This document shows positions 17,965 to 26,496 of a stretch of DNA of 64,000 nucleotides, one piece after another. Position numbers and translations under genes: made by a program. The DNA is taken from NCBI RefSeq assembly GCF_004331485.1, contig NZ_SJKD01000005.1, forward strand, positions 372,001 through 436,000, read 5' to 3'. Position 1 is the stretch's first letter. Every line of letters starts with the position of its first letter. The notes beneath the pieces are model-generated. The model worked only from the letters and a program-made list of their open reading frames with translations. It ran no database searches and was not told the DNA's origin. Source of the stretch: Kribbella capetownensis. GTDB lineage: Bacteria; Actinomycetota; Actinomycetes; Propionibacteriales; Kribbellaceae.

Positions 17965-18276
17965 TCAGCTCGGGCCTGCCGACGCGAGGATGACTCCACC
18001 TGATGCAGGTTGGTCACCCATGCCCCGGCCACCCCGGACGAACACAGTGGCGCCTCGCTCCGGCGCTGGGGCGCCTTCGCCGAGTCGCAACGTGGTCGTC
18101 ATACCGTTGCTCAGTCTGAGCACTGCCACGCGTCGCGGCCGGCCCAACGGAATCGACGAGTTCACCTCGTGGATGCCGGTGCAGACCGCTGGTTGGATCG
18201 AAGCCCGTCCGAGCTCTGCTTTGCCGTGACTCCTCACATCACGGCACTGCTCGGCGAGCCTTGTCATCGCTGACAC
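17965..18276 (-). CDS. hypothetical protein
   Basis: A 103-residue ORF with GTG start at 18276 preceded by AGAAGGGGG about 5 bases upstream, a convincing ribosome-binding site. No family is recognised. It is basic, contains HEVNSSIPLGRPRRVAVLRL, and ends in a Gly-rich segment GGRGMGDQPASGG. No signal peptide or membrane segment is visible. It converges with the YciI gene. The call rests mainly on the ribosome-binding site and the absence of any better gene here. Confidence 0.45.
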   Translation of the reverse strand: MSAMTRLAEQCRDVRSHGKAELGRASIQPAVCTGIHEVNSSIPLGRPRRVAVLRLSNGMTTTLRLGEGAPAPERGATVFVRGGRGMGDQPASGGVILASAGPS

Positions 18277-18489
18277 GCGTCCCCCTTCTCTTGTTGTTAC
18301 CCCCGAGTGGCGGTTTGGCGCGGCCACCACGCAGGCAGCAGCCGCACACTCCCCCGTTCAGTCCACCCTCGGAAAGAACGCGGAAGTGATCAGGGAAGCC
18401 TTGCTGAGAGTGACGGCCATTTCAAGGGATCGTGACCGGAATCCCGCGTGCCGGGACCGCTGTCCACGAATACCCCCGGGTAGTGCGTT
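18277..18489. other. intergenic region after transporter operon B
   Basis: No gene is supported in these 213 bases. A short hairpin TCCCG-N5-CGGGA at 18442-18456 lies 34 bp downstream of the last permease stop and might contribute to termination, but the stem is only 5 bp. Confidence 0.4.
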
Positions 18490-19371
18490 TTACTGGCCGC
18501 CGAAGCCCGTCGTCGCGACACCTTTGATGATGTGGCGCTGGAAGAACAGGAAAACCACCACCAGTGGCAATGCCGCCAGGATCGCCGAGGCCATGTTCTG
18601 CGCGTATTGCAGGCCATAGGCGCTCTTCACCGTCTGCAGGCCGACCGGCAACGTCATCAGGTCCGCGTCGGTGGTGACGATGAACGGCCAGAGGAAGTTG
18701 TTCCAGGCACCGATGAAGACGAAGATCGCCACCGCCGCGAGGATCGGGCGGGACAACGGCAGCACGATCGACCAGAACACCCGCAGCCGATTCGCGCCGT
18801 CCACCCGGGCCGCGTCCTCCAGTTCGACCGGGATCTGGTCGAAAAAACGTTTGAGAATGAGCACCATCGCCGGGGCGATCGTCTGCGGCAGGATGATGCC
18901 CCAGTAGGTGTCGACCAGGTCGAAGGCGAGCATCTGCCGGAACAACGGCACGATCAGCATCTGCGGCGGAATGATGATGGCGCCGATGATCGCGGCGTAC
19001 AGCCAGCGCCGCCCGGTGAAACTGACCCGGGAGAACGCGTAGCCGGCCAGCGCCGAGACCGCCACGGTGAGAAAGGTGATCGCGATCGAGGTGATCAGGC
19101 TGTTCCACGCCCAGGACGGGATGTCGCCGGCCGAGAGCACCTTGCGATAGGCGTCGAATCCGAGCCCGTCCGGCGGATTCAGGCTGATCGTCGACGCCCC
19201 GGCGTCCGCTTCACTCTTCAGCGAGGTCAGCACAGCCCAGGCGAACGGCACCAGCCAGGTCGCGGCCAGGAACGCCAGCACCAGCAGCGCCACCACCCGC
19301 GACACGCTCCACGGGTTCTCGCCCGGCTTGTGTCCCTGCTTGATGTTCCGCGCCAGCGAATACGTGCTCAT
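18490..19371 (-). CDS. carbohydrate ABC transporter permease, MalG-type (operon B)
   Basis: A 293-residue six-helix permease with EAA loop LEDAARVDGANRLRVFWSIVLP and C-terminus IIKGVATTGFGGQ. The ATG at 19371 (MSTYSLARNIKQG) overlaps the preceding permease stop by 4 bases (ATGA). It is the last gene of operon B. Confidence 0.9.
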   Translation of the reverse strand: MSTYSLARNIKQGHKPGENPWSVSRVVALLVLAFLAATWLVPFAWAVLTSLKSEADAGASTISLNPPDGLGFDAYRKVLSAGDIPSWAWNSLITSIAITFLTVAVSALAGYAFSRVSFTGRRWLYAAIIGAIIIPPQMLIVPLFRQMLAFDLVDTYWGIILPQTIAPAMVLILKRFFDQIPVELEDAARVDGANRLRVFWSIVLPLSRPILAAVAIFVFIGAWNNFLWPFIVTTDADLMTLPVGLQTVKSAYGLQYAQNMASAILAALPLVVVFLFFQRHIIKGVATTGFGGQ

Positions 19372-20312
19372 GCCGCGTTCCTCCGGTTGATCAGCTTGTA
19401 CTGCGCCAGCGACACCAGCACGATGATCGCGAAGAACAGGTACGAGATGGCCGACGAGAAGCCGAACCGGTAGCCGGTGAAACCGGACTCGTAGATGTAT
19501 TGCACGATCGAGCGGGTCGCGCCGGCCGGACCGCCGTTGGTCAGCATGTAGATCTGGTCGAAGACCTTCAGCGACGCCAGGATCTGCAGCGTCACGATCA
19601 GCGCGGTGGTCGGCGCGAGTTGCGGGATCACGATCGAGAACAGCTGCCGCCACTTGCCGGCGCCGTCGATCGCGGCCGCCTCGAACTGCTGCTCCGGGAT
19701 GTTCTGCAGCGCGGCCAGGTAGAGCAGGAAGTTGAACCCGATCGTCCACCACAGCGTGGTGACCACGACCGAGATCATCGCGACGTTCGGGTCCTGCAGC
19801 CAGGCCACCGGCGCGATCCCGAACTCACCCAGTACGCCGTTGATCAGCCCGAGCTTGGGGTTGTACATCCAGGACCAGAACATCACCACGACGGTCGAGG
19901 CGAGCAGGTACGGCAGGAAGAACGACAGCCGCCACAGCCAGCGCCCCGGCAGCCCGAGGTTCACCAGCAGCGCGAAGGCCAGTGACAGGAGGACGAGCGG
20001 AACCGTGCTGAGGACCGTGAACCACAGGGTGTTGCCCAGTGACTTCCACATGTCCGGGTCCGTCAGCGCCTCGGCGTAGTTGGCGAACCCGAGCAGTTCA
20101 CCACCTGAGCCGGTCAGCGTCTCACCGGTGAAGCTGAGGTAGAGCCCGTAGATCGCGGGCACCACCAGGAACAGTACGAACAGCACGGCGAACGGTGCCG
20201 CGAAGGCCCATCCGGTCAGGCTCTCGCCGCGCCGGGCCCGGTCCTGGCCGGATCCGGGGCCTTCGGCAACGACCTCGGCCGGCGTGGTGGTTGCGTCGAT
20301 GGCGGTCGACAT
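19368..20312 (-). CDS. carbohydrate ABC transporter permease, MalF-type (operon B)
   Basis: A 314-residue permease. The hydrophilic N-terminus is followed by six helices; the coupling loop is FEAAAIDGAGKWRQLFSIVIP and is followed by YMLTNGGPAGATRSIVQYIY, typical of MalF/UgpA types. It begins 13 bp after the binding-protein stop. Confidence 0.9.
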   Translation of the reverse strand: MSTAIDATTTPAEVVAEGPGSGQDRARRGESLTGWAFAAPFAVLFVLFLVVPAIYGLYLSFTGETLTGSGGELLGFANYAEALTDPDMWKSLGNTLWFTVLSTVPLVLLSLAFALLVNLGLPGRWLWRLSFFLPYLLASTVVVMFWSWMYNPKLGLINGVLGEFGIAPVAWLQDPNVAMISVVVTTLWWTIGFNFLLYLAALQNIPEQQFEAAAIDGAGKWRQLFSIVIPQLAPTTALIVTLQILASLKVFDQIYMLTNGGPAGATRSIVQYIYESGFTGYRFGFSSAISYLFFAIIVLVSLAQYKLINRRNAA

Positions 20313-20325
20313 GATGGCTCTCCTC

Positions 20326-21627
20326 TCACACCGGCTGCGGACGGTCGAGCAGCACGTTCAGCCGCTTGACGAAACCTTCGAACCCGGCGGCGGGATCCCC
20401 GCTGCCGAGGTACACGTTCTGCACGTTCTCGGCGAAGTACTTGTGGAAGTCGCTGCCCGCGCCGCCGAACCACACATCCGGGTCGTAGTTCACGTACGCC
20501 GGAATGCCCGCGTAGTTCGACTGCGGCTTCAGCTCCTGGTACTCCGGACTCCGGACCACCGGCTGGTACGCCGGGATGTGACCGGCGCCGGCCCACTTCA
20601 CCGAGCGCTTCAAGATCTCGGCCACCAACTGGTACACATGTTTGCGGCGTTCCGGTGACGCCTTCGACTGCCGCGGCAGCACGAACGTGTGCGAGTCCGC
20701 GTACGCCGCATCGGTGCCGAACAGGGTCGGGATCGGACGGGCGTCGACCGGCATCTTGGCGTCCTTCAGCACCGGCAGCTCCCACACGCCGCCGAAGAAG
20801 AGCCCGCTCTCGCCGTGCAGGAATTCGCTGGTCGCCGTACCGCCGTCGCCGCTGCGGCTGGCGATCTTGTCGTCGAGCAACGACTGGACGAAGGACAGTG
20901 CCTTCACGGCCGCGTCCTCGTCGACCTGTGCCTTCTGGCCCGGCACGAGCTTCATCTCCGCGCCCAGTTGCCGGTAGAACGTGTAGAACAGCCGCCACAT
21001 CTGCGAGCCGTCGCCGAGATAGCCGTACGAGACACCGTGCTTCCCGGTCACCTCCTGCATCTTGGTGGCGACCTCGGTGAACTGCTCCGGGCTCTTCATC
21101 GTCTGCAGCGCATCCGTGACGCCGGCCTTCGTGGCGTGCTCGGTGTTGTAGTAGAGGACGAACGGGTGGGTGTCGAGGGCGATCGAGTAGAGCTTGCCGT
21201 CGTACATGCCCTTCTGCCACACCAGCGGCGGGAAGTCGCTTTCCTTCAGGCCGACCTCGGCCAGCAGGTCGAGGTCCCACGGCTCGAGCAGTCCGCCAGG
21301 TGCGTAGCCGGCGATCCGGGACGCGTGCATGATCGCGACGTCGGGAGCCCGGCCGCCGGCCGAGGCCATCGCCAGCTTCGTGTAGTACGGCGGTCCCCAG
21401 GCGAGCACCGTCTGGGTCGCGTGGAAGCCGAGGTTCGCCGCGCTGACCGCGTCCACCAGGCCGGCCATCACGATGCCGTCACCACCGGTCATCAGGTGCC
21501 AGTAGTCGAGATTCGAGGTCGACCGCGACGCACCGGGCGCGCAGCCGAACAGCATCCCGCCACCAGCGAGCGCGGCCGCTCCGGAGAGCAGACGACGCCG
21601 GGAAATGTGCCGATCAAGCGATGTCAT
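20326..21627 (-). CDS. extracellular sugar-binding lipoprotein (operon B)
   Basis: A 433-residue solute-binding protein. The N-terminus MTSLDRHISRRRLLSGAAAL contains a twin-arginine motif and a lipobox ending FGC (Cys29). The mature part has VLYYNTEHATKAGV and FFGGVWELPVL segments typical of family 1 sugar-binding proteins. The ATG at 21627 has GAAGGAGAG about 6 bases upstream; an upstream extension would overlap the LacI gene. First gene of operon B. Confidence 0.9.
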   Translation of the reverse strand: MTSLDRHISRRRLLSGAAALAGGGMLFGCAPGASRSTSNLDYWHLMTGGDGIVMAGLVDAVSAANLGFHATQTVLAWGPPYYTKLAMASAGGRAPDVAIMHASRIAGYAPGGLLEPWDLDLLAEVGLKESDFPPLVWQKGMYDGKLYSIALDTHPFVLYYNTEHATKAGVTDALQTMKSPEQFTEVATKMQEVTGKHGVSYGYLGDGSQMWRLFYTFYRQLGAEMKLVPGQKAQVDEDAAVKALSFVQSLLDDKIASRSGDGGTATSEFLHGESGLFFGGVWELPVLKDAKMPVDARPIPTLFGTDAAYADSHTFVLPRQSKASPERRKHVYQLVAEILKRSVKWAGAGHIPAYQPVVRSPEYQELKPQSNYAGIPAYVNYDPDVWFGGAGSDFHKYFAENVQNVYLGSGDPAAGFEGFVKRLNVLLDRPQPV

Positions 21628-21657
21628 ACGGTCTCTCCTTCGGGCGGCGGGACCGAT

Positions 21658-21675
21658 GATTACATCGTTAGAATC
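21658..21675 (-). promoter_or_regulatory. candidate LacI-family operator before operon B
   Basis: GATTACATCGTTAGAATC is an imperfect palindrome with central CG; 6 of 9 base pairs are symmetric (arms GATT/AATC). It lies 31 bp upstream of the binding-protein start, between the LacI gene and its likely target. Also here: AATCCAC (21672-21678) and GTGGATT (21695-21701), a second inverted repeat with a 16-base spacer. Confidence 0.4.
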
Positions 21676-21719
21676 CACTCCACAAGAGGCCGGTGTGGAT
21701 TTCTGCTGAAATGTGTCCG

Positions 21720-22769
21720 CTAGCGTGTGGTGCTGTTGCGTATCACGATGCGGTGCGGGACCATCACCCGGCGTGGCGCCGTGTTCTTGTCGCTCATCCG
21801 CTCGCCGAGCAGGTCGAGGGCCGCCTCGACGAACGCGCGCCGGTCGAAGTCGACGGTGGTCAGCGGCGGGATCATGAACTGGCTTTCCAGGATGTTGTCG
21901 AACCCGGCCACCAGCGTCTGCTGAGGCACGGCGATGCCCGCACTCCACAGTGCCGACAGCGTGCCCGACGCGATCGTGTCGGTGAAGCAGAAGAACGCGT
22001 CCGGCAGTTCGTGCTCGGCGAGGTACTTCCCCACCACCGTGGCCGCGCCCTCGGGCCGCCACCGGTCCAGCCCGATCTCCAGCGCCGGATCGATCGGTAC
22101 GCCGGCCTCCTCGAGCGCCTGGTGGTAGCCGGCGGTCCGCAGCCGGGAGGCCGCCGTACCCGGGGCTTCGGCGGAGCCGGCCAGGACGCCGGCGCCACTC
22201 GAGCCGCGCGGGACCTCCGGCGTACCGACGACGGCGATCCGGCGGCATCCCTGTGCCAGCAGGTGTTTGGTGAGGTCTCGGGCCGCGGCGACGTTGTCGA
22301 TCGCGACCTGGCTGACCAGGTCCTGGTCCACGTCTCCGATCAGCACGAGCGGCGGCAGCGGGCCGGCCGACAGTACGGCGCTGTCGTCGAGGTTCACCGG
22401 GTTCAGGATCAGGCCGTCGACCAGGTACGCGCGGGCCTTGGACAGCAACTCGAACTCACGCTTGGGCTCGGCCGCGGTCTGCTCGATCTGCACGCCCCAG
22501 CCGCGCTCGTGCGCGAGCTCCACGACGAGATGGACGATCTCCGCGGAGTACGGGCGGAGCAGGTCGGGCAGCGCGAGCGCGATCATCCCGGACCGGCCGT
22601 TGCGCAGGCCGCGGGCGCTCATGTTCGGAACGTAGTCGAGCTCGGCCAGCGCCTGCTCGACCCGGGCGCGCGTCTCCGGACGGACGAACACGACGCCGTT
22701 GATGACGTTCGACACCGTCTTCGGGGACACCCCGGCCAGCTTGGCGACATCTTTGACGGTGGCACGCAT
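21720..22769 (-). CDS. LacI family transcriptional regulator
   Basis: A 349-residue repressor. The N-terminal HTH and hinge read VKDVAKLAGVSPKTVSNVIN with LDYVPNMSARGLR. The rest is a periplasmic-binding-like sugar sensor with PDAFFCFTDTIASGTLSAL. It is directly upstream of, and co-oriented with, operon B (92 bp gap), so local control of that importer is likely. A TTGTCAC direct repeat (22777 and 22795) lies just upstream of its ATG. Confidence 0.9.
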   Translation of the reverse strand: MRATVKDVAKLAGVSPKTVSNVINGVVFVRPETRARVEQALAELDYVPNMSARGLRNGRSGMIALALPDLLRPYSAEIVHLVVELAHERGWGVQIEQTAAEPKREFELLSKARAYLVDGLILNPVNLDDSAVLSAGPLPPLVLIGDVDQDLVSQVAIDNVAAARDLTKHLLAQGCRRIAVVGTPEVPRGSSGAGVLAGSAEAPGTAASRLRTAGYHQALEEAGVPIDPALEIGLDRWRPEGAATVVGKYLAEHELPDAFFCFTDTIASGTLSALWSAGIAVPQQTLVAGFDNILESQFMIPPLTTVDFDRRAFVEAALDLLGERMSDKNTAPRRVMVPHRIVIRNSTTR

Positions 22770-22805
22770 GCCGCCATTGTCACATCTGGCCGCGTTGTCA
22801 CGTAG

Positions 22806-23522
22806 TCAGCGTGTGCTGAGCGCCCCGCCGTTGACGTGCAGGACCTGACCGGTGAGGTGACGCGCGGCCGGCGAGGCGAGGAAGTGGATCGTCGTGGCGA
22901 TGTCGCCGACCTGGCCCTCACGTTTGGTCATCGTTGCTTCCAGCAACGTTTGACGGCGCTCGGCTGTCATCCGTCCCTGGAAGAACTCGGTCTCTGCGGT
23001 GAAGCCTGGCGCCACCACGTTCGACGTGATGCCGCGCGGCCCGAGTTCGATCGCCGCATCCACGTTCCACATCGCCAACGCGGCCTTCGACGCGCCGTAC
23101 GAACCGGCACCACGGGCACCGGCGATCGAACCGAGATGCACGACCGTTGTGGTGAGTCGTGGTGAGAGCGCTGTCGTGGTGAGTACGGCACTGAGCAGAT
23201 TTGCGTCGAGGTTCTGCAGCCAGTTCGCCTTCAGCTGCTCCAGGCCACCTTCCGGCGCGCCGAAGTCGGTGTTGCCGCCGGCGTTGTTCACCAGTACGTC
23301 GATCCGGTCCGGCAGTTCGGCCAGCAGTCGCTCGATCTGTGCCGGGTCCGTCGCATCGCACACCACTCCCCTGGCTCCCAGGTCCGCCGCAGTCTTGGCC
23401 AGTACGTCCTCTCGGCGCCCGGTGATCACCACCTCGTCGCCGTCCGCGCGGAACCGCTCGGCGGTCGCCCGCCCGATTCCGGTCGCTCCTCCGGTCACCA
23501 CGATCATCCGTGTCACGGTCAT
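22806..23522 (-). CDS. SDR family oxidoreductase
   Basis: A 238-residue classical SDR: TGGATGIGRA near residue 11, NNAGGN, Ser in HLGSIAGARG, and YGASKAA. The C-terminus is VLHVNGG. It is divergent from a MarR gene, and two palindromes lie in the 40 bp between them, making it the likely MarR target. It is 36 bp upstream of the LacI gene on the same strand. Confidence 0.88.
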   Translation of the reverse strand: MTVTRMIVVTGGATGIGRATAERFRADGDEVVITGRREDVLAKTAADLGARGVVCDATDPAQIERLLAELPDRIDVLVNNAGGNTDFGAPEGGLEQLKANWLQNLDANLLSAVLTTTALSPRLTTTVVHLGSIAGARGAGSYGASKAALAMWNVDAAIELGPRGITSNVVAPGFTAETEFFQGRMTAERRQTLLEATMTKREGQVGDIATTIHFLASPAARHLTGQVLHVNGGALSTR

Positions 23523-23530
23523 CCCTCACG

Positions 23531-23556
23531 TTTAGGTCTAAATGTTTAGCTCTAAA
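23531..23556. promoter_or_regulatory. tandem operator palindromes between SDR and MarR genes
   Basis: Two copies of TTTAG-NN-CTAAA: TTTAGGTCTAAA (23531-23542) and TTTAGCTCTAAA (23545-23556), 14 bp apart start to start. Each has perfect 5-bp arms. The AT content contrasts with the surrounding GC-rich DNA. Position between divergent SDR and MarR genes strongly suggests MarR binding sites controlling both. Confidence 0.75.
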
Positions 23557-23562
23557 CGTAGC

Positions 23563-24105
23563 ATGGTGATCGTGGCCGACTCCTATCCCCTCGATACGCC
23601 GAGCCCCTACCCCGCCGCGGAGATCGCCCGCGCCTGGCGGCGGGAGCGGCCCGGCACACCGACCGACTCGATCGAGATCGTCACTCCCCTGTGGCGGCTG
23701 GCCAAGCTCTTCGCCGACGACCGGCGGCGGCTGCTCGCCGATCTCGGTGTCGACCCGGCCACCCTCGACCTGCTCAGTGTGCTGCGCCGGGCCGGAGCGC
23801 CGTACGAGTTGACGACGCGTGAGTTGAGCCGCCTGACGCTCGTTACCGCGGGAGCCATCTCGCAGCGGGTGGCCCGGGCCGAGGACTCCGGCCTGGTCAC
23901 CCGCCGGAACGCCGACGACGGGAGCCGTGCGGTCGTCGTGACTCTCACCGAGACCGGCCACGACATGATCGAGCGGACCGTCGACCAGGTGCTGACACGC
24001 GAGTCCGAGCTGGTCGCGTCACTGTCCCCCACGGGCCGCGCCGAGCTCGCGTCCCAGCTCCAGGAATTGCTCGACGACGTCGGCCGGCGAGCCCGCAAGC
24101 CTTAA
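23563..24105 (+). CDS. MarR family transcriptional regulator
   Basis: A 180-residue protein. The winged HTH covers TTRELSRLTLVTAGAISQRV with a wing ARAEDSGLVTRRNADDGSRA, both standard MarR features. The ATG at 23563 is chosen because an earlier ATG at 23542 lies inside the operator; no clear ribosome-binding site is seen, so translation may be leaderless. The long N-terminal segment before the HTH fits the larger MarR proteins. Likely autoregulated through the tandem palindromes upstream. Confidence 0.87.
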   Translation: MVIVADSYPLDTPSPYPAAEIARAWRRERPGTPTDSIEIVTPLWRLAKLFADDRRRLLADLGVDPATLDLLSVLRRAGAPYELTTRELSRLTLVTAGAISQRVARAEDSGLVTRRNADDGSRAVVVTLTETGHDMIERTVDQVLTRESELVASLSPTGRAELASQLQELLDDVGRRARKP

Positions 24106-24169
24106 CTCGGGCGTAGAGGGTTCTGCGCACGAGCAAGCGGGGATCTGCGAGCCAACTTTGTACGACCGG

Positions 24170-24187
24170 TTCAATGAAACAATTGAA
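24170..24187 (+). promoter_or_regulatory. inverted repeat over the ribosome-binding site of the UvrA-like gene
   Basis: TTCAAT (24170-24175) and ATTGAA (24182-24187) with a 6-base spacer end next to GAAGG and the ATG at 24190. It could be a repressor site or a short hairpin affecting initiation. It differs from the MarR palindromes, so a different regulator is likely. Confidence 0.4.
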
Positions 24188-24189
24188 GG

Positions 24190-26496
24190 ATGCTTGCTGC
24201 CGACAATCACGATGCCATCCAGGTGCGGGGAGCCCGCGAGAACAATCTCGCCGGCGTCTCGCTCGACATCCCGAAGCGCCGGCTCACCGTCTTCACCGGG
24301 GTCTCCGGCTCCGGCAAGTCGTCGCTGGTCTTCGACACGATCGCCGCCGAGTCCCAGCGGCTGATCAACGAGACTTACACCGCGTTCGTGCAGAACTTCA
24401 TGCCCAGTCTGGGCCGGCCGGACGTCGACTCGCTCGGCAACCTGTCCGCCGCCATCGTCGTCGACCAGGAACGGATCGGCGCCAACGCCCGCTCCACGGT
24501 CGGCACCGCGACCGACGCGCACACCATGCTCCGCATCCTGTTCAGCCGCGCCGGGGCGCCGTACGCCGGTCCGCCTTCGGTGTTCAGCTTCAACCGGGCG
24601 GAGGGCATGTGTCCCGAGTGTGAAGGACTCGGCCGGACCACCGAGTTCGAGCTGGACGAGTTGGTCGACCGGCGCAAGAGCCTCAACCAGGGTGCGATCA
24701 CGGCACCTGGGTACGCCGTCGGCGACTGGCCGTGGCAGGTGATGGCCCACTGCGGGCTGTTCGATCCGAACCTGCCACTCCAGGCGTATCCCGAGCAGAC
24801 CTGGCGGCAGTTCCTGTACCAGGAGCAGACGAAGATCCGGGTCGGGAAGAGCAACCTGACCTTCGAGGGGCTCGTCGTCCGGCTCCGGCGCCAGTACCTC
24901 GGCAAGGACCGCGAGTCGATGCAGGGACACCTCCGTGCGTTCGCGGAGCGGGCCGTGCACCAGCGCACCTGCGCCGCCTGTGGTGGCGTCCGGCTGAACG
25001 AGGCGGCCCGGTCGGTCACCGTCGACGGCTTGACCATCGGCGAATGCTCAGCCCTGCAGATCAGCGACCTCGCCAAGTTCGTTGCCGGAGTCAAACATCC
25101 CGGCGTCGGGCCGATGGTCGAGGGCTTGCGGCAGACGCTCGACTCGATGGTGACGATCGGGCTCGGCTACCTGAGCCTGGACCGGGAGTCGTCGACGCTG
25201 TCCGGAGGTGAGGCGCAGCGGGTGAAGCTGGTCCGCCATCTCGGGTCCAGCCTGAGCGATGTCACCTACGTGTTCGACGAGCCGACCATCGGACTGCATC
25301 CGCACGACATCCGGCGGATGAACAACCTGCTCCTGCAACTGCGGGACAAGGGCAACACCGTGCTCGTGGTCGAGCACAAGCCGGAGACGATCCGGATCGC
25401 CGACCACGTGGTGGATCTCGGACCGGGCGCGGGTCTGGCCGGCGGCCGCCTCTGCTATGTGGGCGATCTCGCTGGGCTGAAGAAGTCCGGCACCCTGACC
25501 GGCCGGTACCTCGATCATCGGGTCGCCGTCCGGGACGACGTACGGCGGCCGACCGGGTGGCTCGCGATCGAGAACGCGACGCTGCACAACCTGCGGAACG
25601 TCGACGTCGACATCCCGCTCGGCGTGCTGACCGTCGTGACCGGGGTCGCGGGATCCGGGAAGAGTTCGCTGATCCATGGATCGCTGGCCGGACGCGACGG
25701 CGTGATCATCGCCGGGCAGGAGCCGATCCGTGGCTCGAAGCGGAGCAATCCGGCGACGTACACCGGGCTGCTCGACCCGATCCGGGCCGAGTTCGCCAAG
25801 GCGAACAAGGTGAAGCCAGGGTTGTTCAGTGCGAACTCGGTCGGTGCCTGCCCGACCTGCAAGGGCATCGGGCTCGTCTACACCGATCTGGCGATGATGG
25901 CCGAGGTCGCGTCGACCTGCGAGGACTGCAACGGCGCCCGCTTCACCGCGGAGGTGCTCGCGTATCGCCTGCGGGGGAAGAACATCAGCGAGGTACTGCG
26001 GATGACCGTGTCCGAGGCGCGGGAGTTCTTCACCAAGGGACAGGCCGGCACGATCCTCGAGCGGCTGTCGACGGTCGGGCTCGGCTACATCGGTCTCGGG
26101 CAGCCTTTGACCACACTGTCCGGCGGTGAACGCCAGCGGCTGAAGCTGGCGATCAACATGGGCAAGAGCGGCTCGATCTACATCCTCGACGAGCCGACGA
26201 CGGGTCTGCACCTGGCCGACGTCGATCAGTTGCTCGCGATGCTCGACGAACTCGTTGACGACGGCAACACAGTGATCGTGATCGAGCACCACCAGGCGGT
26301 GATGGCGCATGCCGACTGGCTGATCGACGTCGGCCCGGGCGCCGGCAGCGACGGCGGTCGCGTCGTCTTCACCGGCACGCCGGCCGATCTGGTCGAGAGC
26401 AGCCCGACGCTGACCGCGGAGCATCTCCGCGAGTACGTAACCTCAGCGAACGAGTTCGGCGGCGAGGTTCTCGATCACGTCGCGCCAAGCGTCTAG
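24190..26496 (+). CDS. UvrA-like excinuclease ATPase (drug-resistance type)
   Basis: A 768-residue double ABC ATPase. The first half has Walker A GVSGSGKSS near residue 37 and signature LSGGEAQRV; the second has Walker A GVAGSGKSS and LSGGERQRL with LDEPTTGLHLAD. Zn-finger Cys pairs are visible (CPECEG, CAACGG, CPTCKG, CEDCNG). It is about 180 residues shorter than UvrA and appears to lack the UvrB-binding insertion, like DrrC/UvrA2-type proteins linked to resistance to DNA-binding drugs. Its stop overlaps the converging AHSA1 gene by 54 bp. Confidence 0.88.
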   Translation: MLAADNHDAIQVRGARENNLAGVSLDIPKRRLTVFTGVSGSGKSSLVFDTIAAESQRLINETYTAFVQNFMPSLGRPDVDSLGNLSAAIVVDQERIGANARSTVGTATDAHTMLRILFSRAGAPYAGPPSVFSFNRAEGMCPECEGLGRTTEFELDELVDRRKSLNQGAITAPGYAVGDWPWQVMAHCGLFDPNLPLQAYPEQTWRQFLYQEQTKIRVGKSNLTFEGLVVRLRRQYLGKDRESMQGHLRAFAERAVHQRTCAACGGVRLNEAARSVTVDGLTIGECSALQISDLAKFVAGVKHPGVGPMVEGLRQTLDSMVTIGLGYLSLDRESSTLSGGEAQRVKLVRHLGSSLSDVTYVFDEPTIGLHPHDIRRMNNLLLQLRDKGNTVLVVEHKPETIRIADHVVDLGPGAGLAGGRLCYVGDLAGLKKSGTLTGRYLDHRVAVRDDVRRPTGWLAIENATLHNLRNVDVDIPLGVLTVVTGVAGSGKSSLIHGSLAGRDGVIIAGQEPIRGSKRSNPATYTGLLDPIRAEFAKANKVKPGLFSANSVGACPTCKGIGLVYTDLAMMAEVASTCEDCNGARFTAEVLAYRLRGKNISEVLRMTVSEAREFFTKGQAGTILERLSTVGLGYIGLGQPLTTLSGGERQRLKLAINMGKSGSIYILDEPTTGLHLADVDQLLAMLDELVDDGNTVIVIEHHQAVMAHADWLIDVGPGAGSDGGRVVFTGTPADLVESSPTLTAEHLREYVTSANEFGGEVLDHVAPSV

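Noticed and set aside
18442..18456. hairpin TCCCG-N5-CGGGA as terminator of operon B
   Set aside because: Five-base stem without a T-run is common by chance in this GC content.
22777..22801. TTGTCAC direct repeat 18 bp apart before lacI
   Set aside because: Seven bases only and not palindromic; insufficient to call an operator.
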